From the NCBI GenBank assembly GCA_038749105.1, contig JBCDIM010000077.1, forward strand, positions 1 through 15,133: a stretch of 15,133 nt of DNA, in the 5' to 3' direction. The stretch's first letter is position 1, and each line of letters opens with the position of its first letter. The translations under genes and the position numbers were made by a program. Under the pieces are notes generated by a model. That model was given only the letters and a program-made list of their open reading frames with translations, was not told the origin of the DNA and made no database searches. This document shows, in pieces, positions 6,881 to 14,415 of this stretch. This DNA comes from JBCCOW01 sp038749105 (GTDB taxonomy: Bacteria; Planctomycetota; Phycisphaerae; Phycisphaerales; Phycisphaeraceae).

Positions 6881-8335
6881 TCAACGGCCCGGCCAGGGGT
6901 AGTGGTCACTCCCGGCGTCGGCGTCGAAGGGGCCCGGAGGGATATCGGCGTGGAACTTCATCAGCGGGGCTCGCAGCTCGTCGATGGTGTTGGGGTGCTT
7001 GTAGGCGACATTGTTAAGCTCCCGAGGGTCGTCCACGATGTTGTAGAGCTCGATCCGGCTGCCGTCGGGGTTCATCAACAGCTTCCAGTCGCCGCTGCGG
7101 ATTGCCAGGGCTGGGCTGCGGTGGTGCACATGGCCCGGGGTCCGGACGCGTTGCTCGTAGAGCAGGGCGGCGGTGCGTTTTCGGGTCGAGCCTCTGAGGA
7201 TGTCGCTGACGTCTTCGCCGTCGGGCGTGTAATCGGTGGGCAGTTCGGCACCGGCGAGGCGGATAAAGGTCGGCAGCAGATCAACGCCGGTCATCACCGA
7301 GGTATTGTTGACGACGCCGGCCGGCACCGTGCCGGGCCAGCGTGCGATGAAGGGCACACGGATGCCGCCCTCGTAGAGGCTGCGCTTGCGGCCCCGGAAC
7401 GGCCCGGCGCTGCCGACGGCGCTGTGCGACGCGTTGCGGACCTGAAAGACCTCGGGCCCGTTGTCGGAGCTGAAGATCAGCAGCGTGTTGTCTGAGAGGC
7501 CGAGCTCGTCGAGCCGTTTGAGCAGTCGGCCCACGTGGCGGTCCATCTTGGTCACCACCGAGTAGTAAACGGTAGTCGCCCCAACCAGATCAAGCTTGCC
7601 GGCACGGGCGTTGAGGTGTTTGTACGGCTCACGATCCTCAACGGTGGGCCGCAGCAGGCTGTGCGTGTCGAGCAGCCAAGCGTTGATAAAGAACGGGCCG
7701 TCGTCCTTGTTCTGCTCGATGAAAGCGATAGTTTGATCAATGATGCGTTCGCTGGAGAGGTGACGATTGGTCCAATGCCAGAGGGTGTGTTCGGGTGCGT
7801 GCGTGTCGGGCCAGTTGTTCTCGCGGGCCATGTGGTAGACATCGAAGCCGTAAGCGTCGGGCTTGGGCGGTGGCGGCACGGCTGCGGGGGTGCTCAGGTG
7901 CCACTTGCCGAAGTGTGCGGTTTTGTAGCCGGCCTTCTGGAGCTCGCGCGGGAGTATCGGGGCTTCGGGATCAAGGAAGTCGGGCATGGCCCGGCGCTGG
8001 TTGAGCTCGGGCTTGCCGAAATGGCCGTGCACCCGATGACGATTGGGGAAGTGCCCGGTCATGATCGCGGCGCGGCTGGGCGAGCAGGTGGGGTTGACGT
8101 AGAACTGGGTGAAGAGCGTGCCCTCACGAGCCATGCGGTCGAGGTTGGGGCTTTTGATCCGGTCGTGGCCGTAGACGGCGAGGTCGCCCCAGCCGAGGTC
8201 GTCGGCGAAGACGAAGATGATGTTGGGCCGGTCGTTGGCGTGGGTGGGCGCAACAGCGGCGACCGCGACAAGAGCGATCAACACGATCACCGTGAGGCGA
8301 GCGAAGCGTTGGATCGGCGTAGGGTTTGCAGGCAT
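6881..8335 (-). CDS. Exported S1-family sulfatase, first gene of the operon
   Basis: 484 residues from the ATG at 8333-8335. A frame extending to a TTG at 8395 is rejected because it would bury the signal peptide behind 20 extra residues. Signal peptide: basic region (RFAR), hydrophobic residues 14-28, likely cleavage after THA (31-33). Family elements: D45-D46 (FADDLGWGD), formylglycine signature C84-S-P-S-R88 followed by IMTGH, K144/H146 (FGKWHLS), H225 (DTHS), D291-N292 (SSDNG), K317 (RGRKRSLYEGG) and GVDLLPT (350-356). It resembles the exported sulfatase at the other end of the operon but is shorter, lacking that protein's C-terminal extension. First gene of the five-gene unit; a candidate promoter with an AACNTGTTAA site lies about 135-170 bp upstream. 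Substrate unknown, probably a sulfated polysaccharide or oligosaccharide outside the cytoplasm. Confidence 0.95.
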   Translation of the reverse strand: MPANPTPIQRFARLTVIVLIALVAVAAVAPTHANDRPNIIFVFADDLGWGDLAVYGHDRIKSPNLDRMAREGTLFTQFYVNPTCSPSRAAIMTGHFPNRHRVHGHFGKPELNQRRAMPDFLDPEAPILPRELQKAGYKTAHFGKWHLSTPAAVPPPPKPDAYGFDVYHMARENNWPDTHAPEHTLWHWTNRHLSSERIIDQTIAFIEQNKDDGPFFINAWLLDTHSLLRPTVEDREPYKHLNARAGKLDLVGATTVYYSVVTKMDRHVGRLLKRLDELGLSDNTLLIFSSDNGPEVFQVRNASHSAVGSAGPFRGRKRSLYEGGIRVPFIARWPGTVPAGVVNNTSVMTGVDLLPTFIRLAGAELPTDYTPDGEDVSDILRGSTRKRTAALLYEQRVRTPGHVHHRSPALAIRSGDWKLLMNPDGSRIELYNIVDDPRELNNVAYKHPNTIDELRAPLMKFHADIPPGPFDADAGSDHYPWPGR

Positions 8336-8470
8336 CGCTTCGGGCGGATCGGAGGTTGACGGGGTCTGTCGGATCGATGAATGAACACAACACAACGACG
8401 GAAAGGTGCAGCCAAGGCGAGAGATCGGCCCGGGCCGAGAATGCCACCCTCGGCTGCCCCTGGAAGCTTA

Positions 8471-8504
8471 TTAACACGTTACATTGGCCTCGTCTCGGCG
8501 TCAA
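8471..8504 (-). promoter_or_regulatory. Candidate promoter of the sulfatase operon with operator-like site
   Basis: On the minus strand TTGACG (8499-8504) and TAACGT (8476-8481) are separated by 17 bp, a plausible -35/-10 pair (the -10 is a weak match). AACGTGTTAA (8471-8480, minus) overlaps the -10 box and is the third copy of the AACNTGTTAA motif found in the GH36/PEP-CTERM intergenic region. A start near 8470 would give a leader of about 135 nt before the sulfatase ATG. The 210-bp gap between GH36 and this sulfatase, against at most 54 bp inside the operon, supports a separate promoter here. Confidence 0.5.
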
Positions 8505-8545
8505 GGCCCGTGCTTGAGCGTCAGGCGTCTGGCTTTGCCATCCGC

Positions 8546-10768
8546 TTACTTGCCGGGCTCCAGCAGGGCGACGGCCGCCGAGAAGGGCTCAGCAAACCGC
8601 ACTTTAATCCTGCCGTCATTGATTCCGATGCCCGAACCCAGCGATGCCGCGACCCGCCATGGGCCCCGATCGGGATCGCAAACGACGGGTTCGGTTGGCG
8701 GGTTCCCGAAGGCGTGGGCGACCACGAGTGCGGCGCTGCTATCGCGTGCCACGCGGGTGACCGCCTGCCAGCCCGCGGGGTGACGCATGCTGGCGACGGG
8801 GGGGCCAAACCGTTTGGAGTCGCCGTCTAGGATGACGCCGGTACCGCGTTGATAGAGCGCGATGGCCTGTTCGACGATGCCGCGTTGGTCGGCGTCGAGA
8901 CGGTCGATGTCGCCCGAGAGACAGACTCGGCCCAGGAACGTCGCCGCCATGGAGTAGATCAGCCGGGTGGCGTTGTCGGTCTCACGCAGCGTGGCCCAGA
9001 TCAGCGACTGGCTCGGGGCGATCAGCCGCTGGAGGTTGGCGGCGATGATCGGGATCTCCGGGTTCTCGTGGGCATCGGAGAACGAGCCGAGGCTGCACCG
9101 GGCTTGTAGAGCAGGCTCGAGCCGATGGCCGCCGGACGCGCAGTTCTCGATCACCAGGTCGGGCAGGGCGCGACCGATCTCTTCAACAAACCACTGTGAC
9201 GCCAGCGCCTGTTGCCGAAGCGACTCGCCACCCGACGGCTCGGGGCCGTCACAGGTCACACCCACGCTCGCGTTGTAGTCGATCTTGAGATACCCGTAGC
9301 CGCCGTTACGGAGCTGATCGATCACACACCGCCGCAGATGCTCCAGGGCTTTGGGGTCGCGCATGTCGAAGAAGGTGCGTAATCCGGTGTCGATCGCCAT
9401 GCCATCGCGCTTGAGCATGTGTTGGGCCAGCCGGTCGTAAGCCAGGCTGTCCTTGCCCGCATTTTCGTACTCGAACCAGAGCCCGGGCACGAGGCCGCGC
9501 TGCCGGATGGCGTCGGCAACGACCTTCATGTCGCCGGCAAAGTGTTCGGGGCTCGGCACCCAGTCGCCGTGCACATTCCCAGACTTCTCGCCGTCTTTGG
9601 CGGAGATGAACCAGCCCGCATCGATCACGAAGTATTTCGCAAGGCCCTTCGCGGCGTCCGCGAGCTTGATACAGCGGTCATGCGTGGGGTTGGCCCAGGT
9701 GGTGCAGAACTCGTTGAAGCAGACGGGCAGGCCTTCTTCCGCCGCGCGAAACGGGCGCCGATCCTCCTGCCAACGCACCAGCTCACCCATCGCCTCGTCG
9801 ACCCCCCCGCTGACGACGGAGAGCGCCGCGGCCGGGGCATCAAGCGACTCGCCGGGCGCGAGGTCCACGAACCACTGCCCGAACTCGCGGTCGGCGATCC
9901 CGCCGTCAACACTGACCGTATCGTCGACACGCTGCAGCTGCATCTGCCACGACGCCGGGGCGTCGAGCGCTACCCCCCAGGTGACGCCCGCCGCGGTGTC
10001 CTCGACCGCGAGCATCGGGAAGAATCCGGTCGCCGGCCGGCTGCCCAACGCACCGAACCGCATGACCGGCGGGTTTGGCCCGAGCCATGAGCGCTCGAGC
10101 TGTAGGTCTTCCAGCGTATCGCTCACCAGTCGGCCCTCCGCCGCCCAGCTCGACCGGAACCTGTGCAGCAGAAGCCTGCCGGACGCGTCATCCTCAGCAA
10201 ACGGGGAGAGGCCACCGAGGCAGAAGCTCGACAAGAATTCGATCCGCAGCGGGGTGTCGCCGTCGTTGGTGACGCGGGCGTGCGAGACGACGTACCCGCG
10301 GTCGTCGCGCATCACCAGCCGATGCCGGACGCTGAAGGCCCACGCCTCGTTGCGGAGGTCGGTGATGACCGTGCCGCCGTGATCCGACCGCCGATGCTCG
10401 ATCGCCACGCGAGACAGCTTTGAAAGCACGTTGTTGTGACGCATCGTCGAGCCGGTCTGCCGGACGCTGGGGCGGGGCGAGCCCTGCCGGCACACGGCGA
10501 GTTGTATCAGCGGGTCCGGCCGCCACGCGAAGCCGGGCGGCTTGCCCCTGCTCCTGAAGAACTGCAGCGCGTCCGGCTCGGTCAGTGTCTCGCGGCGCTG
10601 GGCGGCGTCCCCCAGCCGGTCGGCGGGAAGCAGCCACATCGCCGGGACGCCCTCACCTACCGAGACATAACGGGCCACGCAGCGGTCTGTTGAGAAGTCG
10701 ACGTGTCGGATGAGGCGATCCATCGGGGCGGCGAGCGGAGCGGGGGCGGATACGGAAGCGGCATTCAT
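8546..10768 (-). CDS. GH36-family alpha-galactosidase
   Basis: 740 residues from the ATG at 10766-10768. A longer frame from 10870 is rejected because it would run through the divergent promoter region. GH36 enzymes are retaining exo-acting glycosidases releasing alpha-linked galactose. An N-terminal beta-sandwich (about 1-340) is followed by a TIM barrel with FNEFCTTW (351-358), YFVIDAGW (379-386), GLWFEYE (429-435), YLKIDYN with nucleophile D497, ENCASGGHR (541-549) and SFSDAHE with the expected acid/base D565. A C-terminal beta domain completes the fold. Length matches the family (about 700-750). No signal peptide, so cytoplasmic. The start has no strong Shine-Dalgarno sequence. It is transcribed toward the sulfatase operon but separated from it by 210 bp with a candidate promoter. 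Related alpha-glycosidase specificities cannot be excluded. Confidence 0.9.
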   Translation of the reverse strand: MNAASVSAPAPLAAPMDRLIRHVDFSTDRCVARYVSVGEGVPAMWLLPADRLGDAAQRRETLTEPDALQFFRSRGKPPGFAWRPDPLIQLAVCRQGSPRPSVRQTGSTMRHNNVLSKLSRVAIEHRRSDHGGTVITDLRNEAWAFSVRHRLVMRDDRGYVVSHARVTNDGDTPLRIEFLSSFCLGGLSPFAEDDASGRLLLHRFRSSWAAEGRLVSDTLEDLQLERSWLGPNPPVMRFGALGSRPATGFFPMLAVEDTAAGVTWGVALDAPASWQMQLQRVDDTVSVDGGIADREFGQWFVDLAPGESLDAPAAALSVVSGGVDEAMGELVRWQEDRRPFRAAEEGLPVCFNEFCTTWANPTHDRCIKLADAAKGLAKYFVIDAGWFISAKDGEKSGNVHGDWVPSPEHFAGDMKVVADAIRQRGLVPGLWFEYENAGKDSLAYDRLAQHMLKRDGMAIDTGLRTFFDMRDPKALEHLRRCVIDQLRNGGYGYLKIDYNASVGVTCDGPEPSGGESLRQQALASQWFVEEIGRALPDLVIENCASGGHRLEPALQARCSLGSFSDAHENPEIPIIAANLQRLIAPSQSLIWATLRETDNATRLIYSMAATFLGRVCLSGDIDRLDADQRGIVEQAIALYQRGTGVILDGDSKRFGPPVASMRHPAGWQAVTRVARDSSAALVVAHAFGNPPTEPVVCDPDRGPWRVAASLGSGIGINDGRIKVRFAEPFSAAVALLEPGK

Positions 10769-10863
10769 GAGGATAGATTTCTGGAGGGGCTGGAGGCGGC
10801 GTGGAGCGCACGCCGGTTGAGCCGATTTTGTGAGAAATACATGCCGCAGTAGGGAGAAAGGGG

Positions 10864-10892
10864 TTGACACGGCATCGGTTCGGGGCCATGCT
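10864..10892 (+). promoter_or_regulatory. Candidate promoter for the PEP-CTERM gene
   Basis: A perfect TTGACA (10864-10869) is followed after 17 bp by CATGCT (10887-10892), a weak -10. The predicted transcript would have a leader of about 145 nt before the ATG at 11042. A second -10-like TATGCT lies at 10926-10931 but lacks a good -35. Confidence 0.4.
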
Positions 10893-10916
10893 AAACATGT
10901 TAAGTTTCAGATTCAA
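10888..10916 (-). promoter_or_regulatory. Candidate promoter for the GH36 gene
   Basis: On the minus strand TTGAAT (10911-10916) and TAGCAT (10888-10893) each match four of six consensus bases with an optimal 17-bp spacer. One AACNTGTTAA site lies inside the spacer and the second overlaps the -35 from upstream, the arrangement expected for a repressed promoter. The leader to the GH36 ATG would be about 110 nt. Confidence 0.5.
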
Positions 10917-10924
10917 CCTGTTAA
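10894..10924 (+). promoter_or_regulatory. Tandem operator-like sites AACNTGTTAA, 21 bp apart
   Basis: AACATGTTAA (10894-10903) and AACCTGTTAA (10915-10924) are in direct orientation with starts exactly 21 bp apart, two helical turns, so bound proteins would lie on the same DNA face. The right half TGTTAA is invariant; the left half is an imperfect match to its complement, giving an imperfect palindrome of ideal form TTAACATGTTAA. They sit over the divergent promoters of GH36 and the PEP-CTERM gene. The LacI-family protein encoded about 2 kb downstream is the likely binder, by inference from context only. Confidence 0.55.
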
Positions 10925-11041
10925 ATATGCTCTCTTCGCTACTCGGCTACGAACGACCGATTGCCCAAAAGCTACTCAAATCACCCTTTGCGTATTCACC
11001 GCCAGTCTGGTTTTTTGCCCATTTCACAGGAGGACCTCATC

Positions 11042-12004
11042 ATGCGTACTTCTTATTGTTCGGCTGCCCTTGCCATAACCGCTCTCGCCTCGGGCTCCGC
11101 GGACGCGTCGGTGATCTTCAGCGACAGTTTTGACGTGTCTCAAAATCAGGTTGGGGTCGACTTCGAGCTTGGCAACGGTCAAACCCGCCAGGCCGGGCTG
11201 CTCGTCCCCAATGAAGGCATCGGGTACACCACACTCACCGCCGGCAATATCTCACCGCCTGGTCAGGGCCAGCCCGTGATCCGGGCCTCGCGTTTGGACT
11301 TCCAAGTCCGCGCGTTCAACGCGAACGCTGGTGCAGAAGTGGTGGTACGGCCCGACCTCAACCTCGGGCCTGCACTGACCGACGAGAGCTACACGATTAC
11401 GTTCGACACACGCCTTGAAGCCTTTGCCGACGACGTGGGTGGTGTCCCGACCCTGCGGACGGACCACGCTCTAGGCGATTCGCTGTTCCGGTTCCTGCTC
11501 GATGGGACCCAGGCCGAGGCAGCAACCACGGCGAGTGCCCTGGGCCCCGCGCGTGACATCACCTTGCAACTCGAGCTTTTTAACACGGGTGCTAACGCAG
11601 ACTTTGTTGTCCGCGCATTGGTGTTTGTTGACGGTGCGATTGAAGCCAATGTGAACGTACCGATCAATGTGAGCCTGACCCCCAATAACGAATTCAAGAC
11701 GGACACGATCGCGGTCGCGATCGCGGTCGATGAGATCGCCGATCTGCTGGATGTGTCGCTCTTGGAAGACGGCGAGGAAACGGTATTGCTCGATGATTTC
11801 GACATCACTGATGCCTTTGACGGGCTCACCGACCGGTATGTGGCGATTGCCGGCCGATCGCAATCCCCTCCCGGAAACAACCGCACCCTCCTGCAGCAGG
11901 AGTTTGACAACTTTGTCATTGCGTATATCCCCGAGCCCAGCTCGATCGCCCTCGTCGCCTGCGGCGGCCTGTGCATCATGGCTCGGCGGCGTAGGTCGAC
12001 CTGA
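11042..12004 (+). CDS. PEP-CTERM sorting-signal surface protein
   Basis: 320 residues from the ATG at 11042, chosen because AGGAGG lies at 11028-11033, 8 nt upstream; an in-frame start at 10961 would lengthen the signal peptide implausibly. Signal peptide 1-22 (likely cut SADA/SVIF). The mature part is acidic and beta-rich, starting VIFSDSFDVS, a common opening of planctomycete PEP-CTERM proteins with a lectin/LamG-like fold. The C-terminus is a full sorting signal: PEP at 297-299, hydrophobic segment 301-313, then RRRR at 315-318. Exosortase systems cleave this signal and pass the protein to the cell surface. The exosortase is not encoded in this window. Divergent from GH36 and sharing the operator pair with it, so it may help bind or retain the polysaccharide. 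The binding role is inferred; no carbohydrate-binding domain is recognised. Confidence 0.88.
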   Translation: MRTSYCSAALAITALASGSADASVIFSDSFDVSQNQVGVDFELGNGQTRQAGLLVPNEGIGYTTLTAGNISPPGQGQPVIRASRLDFQVRAFNANAGAEVVVRPDLNLGPALTDESYTITFDTRLEAFADDVGGVPTLRTDHALGDSLFRFLLDGTQAEAATTASALGPARDITLQLELFNTGANADFVVRALVFVDGAIEANVNVPINVSLTPNNEFKTDTIAVAIAVDEIADLLDVSLLEDGEETVLLDDFDITDAFDGLTDRYVAIAGRSQSPPGNNRTLLQQEFDNFVIAYIPEPSSIALVACGGLCIMARRRRST

Positions 12005-12101
12005 TTCAGACCCCTCCTGTTCGCTCCAGCCAACGCCAGAGCGGGCATTTCAGCATTACCGATTCACGCCCTCTGGTCCGCTTTGCGAAAGTCTATCACC
12101 C

Positions 12102-13016
12102 ATGAATCCGCAACCTCATCGGCACACCACTCACCTCGTCACACCCCGTCCCGCCTTCACCCTCATCGAGCTGCTGGTGGTGATCAGCATCATCGCACTG
12201 CTTGTCGCCATCCTTCTGCCGGTGCTTGGTGCCGCACGCTCGGCCGCCCGGAGCAGCGGCTGTCTCTCGAACTTGCGGCAGCAGGGCATTGCTCATGCCG
12301 CATACCGCGGCGATTACGAAGGCAGTTTTGTCTACGGCTATCTGCCCTCGGGAAACGGTGCCGCGCCCGCCGGCATCAACTATGTCAGCAACTTCGGGAC
12401 CACGGCGTTCGTCCGCTGGTGGCAGGGCGCGATCGCGGAGTACGCCGGTTCCCCAGGCATGAACTCCATCATGGATTCCCCCGGCGGTCCCACACGCTTC
12501 GAGAAGACCCAGGAGATCATGGGTACCGGCTTGTTCCTCTGCCCGGAAGCAGAGTACGGACCACCCGACCGCGACAGCTTCACGTCCCGACGCAGCTACG
12601 CGATGAATGATTACCTCGCCCCCGACAGCGCCCAGGGCTTCGACGGCGGCGGCGGTGCCCGTCAGACTGACAACACCACGAACATCGTCGCCCTGGCGGT
12701 GCGCAGCAACGAGATCGGTGTGCCGTCACCGTCTCGCACGCTTCTGGGGGCCGACTGGTTCACGACCCAGGCACCCGCTGTGCTCCGTGCGGGCTTCTCC
12801 TTTTCCGAAGAGGACCCGCGGTCCAACAACAACACCGGATTCATCCCCGCCATCCACCAGGAAACCTCATCCAACGCCAACTTTGTGGACGGCCATGCCC
12901 AGTCCATCACCGCCGATAGCGCTTTCGCCTACGCCACCTCATGGAACACCTCCTTCACGCTTCCGGGTAACCAAGGCTTCGACGATGTCTTACTCTGGCC
13001 GGTGGTCGGGAATTGA
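12102..13016 (+). CDS. Prepilin-type N-terminal methylation domain protein (planctomycete pseudopilin, H-Xn-DG type)
   Basis: 304 residues from the ATG at 12102. The type IV prepilin/pseudopilin signal is AFTLIELLVVISIIALLVA (18-36): cleavage would fall between A18 and F19, with E23 at the conserved +5 position; Ala instead of the usual Gly at -1 is a variation. CLSNLRQQGIAHAAY (54-68) is the typical segment after the helix in planctomycete members. Near the C-terminus His followed by ten residues and DG (IHQETSSNANFVDGHA) is a variant of the H-X9-DG motif. Members are membrane-anchored through the N-terminal helix and are greatly expanded in Planctomycetota; their role is not settled (fimbriae or secretion-related filaments). 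It starts 97 bp after the PEP-CTERM gene and may be cotranscribed with it. Only a weak ribosome-binding site is visible. Confidence 0.88.
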   Translation: MNPQPHRHTTHLVTPRPAFTLIELLVVISIIALLVAILLPVLGAARSAARSSGCLSNLRQQGIAHAAYRGDYEGSFVYGYLPSGNGAAPAGINYVSNFGTTAFVRWWQGAIAEYAGSPGMNSIMDSPGGPTRFEKTQEIMGTGLFLCPEAEYGPPDRDSFTSRRSYAMNDYLAPDSAQGFDGGGGARQTDNTTNIVALAVRSNEIGVPSPSRTLLGADWFTTQAPAVLRAGFSFSEEDPRSNNNTGFIPAIHQETSSNANFVDGHAQSITADSAFAYATSWNTSFTLPGNQGFDDVLLWPVVGN

Positions 13017-13018
13017 GA

Positions 13019-13037
13019 GACGCATCCCGCGGGCGTC
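13019..13037 (+). terminator. Hairpin-forming sequence after the prepilin-like gene
   Basis: Arms GACGC (13019-13023) and GCGTC (13033-13037) enclose the self-complementary CCCGCGGG, starting two bases after the stop codon. No U-tract follows, so termination or attenuation before the regulator gene is only a possibility. Confidence 0.3.
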
Positions 13038-13107
13038 AGCATAGTGAGCCTCGGCGGGCTCGAAGCCGTTGGCCCGGAAGCATGACCCCAATTGGTAGAA
13101 TTCAACG

Positions 13108-14133
13108 GTGATCTCCCTCCGACAGCTCGCAAAATCGCAAGGGGTTTCGGTCGCCACGGTCTCCAAGGCCCTGCGCGACAACCCCGAGGTCAAGCCCTCG
13201 ACCCGCGAGGCGATTAAGGAGGCCGCGCGCCGGCACGGATACTTCTCCAACCACCTGGTCCAGGGCGTGTTCAAGGGCCGGACCCCGCTGATCGCGATCA
13301 TCCAGCGGCAGGTCGGGGCGACGGACCAAGCCCGGATGTTAACCGCAGTCACCGACCGCTTTCTGGAAGCCGGCTACGCCTCGATCGTGCTAGGAACCCG
13401 CAGCGACCTGGCCCGCGAAGAGAAGTGCTTTGAGGCGGCAATCGGCTTCCGGGTCTCGGGGGTCGTCCTGGCAACGATCGACTACGGCGAAGAGGTCGAG
13501 CACTACCGACACCTTGTCGAGAACCGGGTGCCCTGCGTGGTGACCTCCGAATTTGCGCCCGAGTCGGTGGTCTCGAAGGTGCACACGAACGACGAACAGG
13601 TCGTGAGCGAAGTGATCGACCGGCTCTGGGACTGGGGCCACCGTAAGATCGGCTTCGTCGGGCTTAAGGCCGACACGCTGCCCACCCGTCGGCGCTTCCA
13701 AGGCTACATCGACGGCTTGCGGCAACACGGCATCGAGCCCCAAGAGTCGTGGATCGCGACGACGCCCGGCATGCCCGACGCCATGGTTGAGGCCGCCGAC
13801 CGGCTGCTCGAAGCCCACCCGGATATCACCGCGATCTTTGGCGCGACCGACCGGTTCGCCGCCGCGGTGATCAAGGCCGGTCGCCGACGGGGCCGACGCA
13901 TCGGCGAAGACCTTTCAGTGTTCGGCATGGGTAACCTGCCCATGGGCAATCTGCTTGACCCGGAGCTCACGACCATCTCTCACAACGAGAACATGTTCGC
14001 CGAGGCTCTGACTAGCCTGCTGTTAGACTCGATCAGAACTCAGCGGGCACACCCCCATAAACCGCTGCCAACTGAAGATCGCGTGGTTCCCGGTGAAGTG
14101 ATCTGGCGGCGTTCGACCGGCCCGCTTCATTGA
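13108..14133 (+). CDS. LacI-family transcriptional regulator
   Basis: 341 residues from a GTG at 13108. N-terminal helix-turn-helix: SLRQLAKSQGVSVATVSKAL (3-22), with SVATVS as recognition helix as in GalR and CcpA. The hinge helix (NHLVQGVFKGRT, about 48-59) departs from the usual N-x-x-A-R-x-L: Val, Gln and Val replace Ala, Arg and the DNA-intercalating Leu. A periplasmic-binding-protein-like sensor domain follows (PLIAIIQRQVG at the first strand, GHRKIGFVG, AIFGATDRFAAAVI, and DPELTTISHNE before the C-terminus). It would bind a sugar and release or bind operators. The gene starts 91 bp after the prepilin-like gene, so may be in the same unit or have its own promoter; no clear Shine-Dalgarno sequence precedes the GTG. 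Likely regulator of the whole locus through the AACNTGTTAA sites, an inference. Confidence 0.93.
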   Translation: MISLRQLAKSQGVSVATVSKALRDNPEVKPSTREAIKEAARRHGYFSNHLVQGVFKGRTPLIAIIQRQVGATDQARMLTAVTDRFLEAGYASIVLGTRSDLAREEKCFEAAIGFRVSGVVLATIDYGEEVEHYRHLVENRVPCVVTSEFAPESVVSKVHTNDEQVVSEVIDRLWDWGHRKIGFVGLKADTLPTRRRFQGYIDGLRQHGIEPQESWIATTPGMPDAMVEAADRLLEAHPDITAIFGATDRFAAAVIKAGRRRGRRIGEDLSVFGMGNLPMGNLLDPELTTISHNENMFAEALTSLLLDSIRTQRAHPHKPLPTEDRVVPGEVIWRRSTGPLH

Positions 14134-14169
14134 GTGCGTGACACGGTCTGAATCTATGAAGCAAGCCTC

Positions 14170-14183
14170 CCCCCGCTCGGGGG
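14170..14183 (+). terminator. GC hairpin downstream of the LacI-family gene
   Basis: CCCCC (14170-14174) and GGGGG (14179-14183) with a GCTC loop, 36 bp after the stop codon. No T-run follows. Possible transcription end of the plus-strand unit. The rest of the gap to the integrase (14184-14415) has no gene I can support. Confidence 0.35.
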
Positions 14184-14415
14184 TAGGGTGAAGGCGTTTA
14201 GCCTATCCCACTCACAGGAGACTTGCCATCGGTCTACTCCAAAATGTAGGAGCTGGATATTTCCCGCCGGAATTCGATCGATTTTTGAGAAGATAGCACT
14301 GAATAGGCAGGGCCACCAGATAAGAAATCCGTCATCGATGCAGGCATCGCAAGCAGCATTGATATGCTGCTCAATTCTTTGACATGTGAAGACAAGAGCC
14401 AATCGGCGTGATGAC

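Noticed and set aside
11730..12101. Upstream extension of the prepilin-like frame
   Set aside because: It overlaps the PEP-CTERM gene and would place the prepilin signal more than 120 residues inside the protein.
14381..14390. GACATGTGAA, a partial match to the operator-like motif
   Set aside because: Two mismatches, the invariant TGTTAA half is broken, and it lies next to the integrase rather than a catabolic gene.
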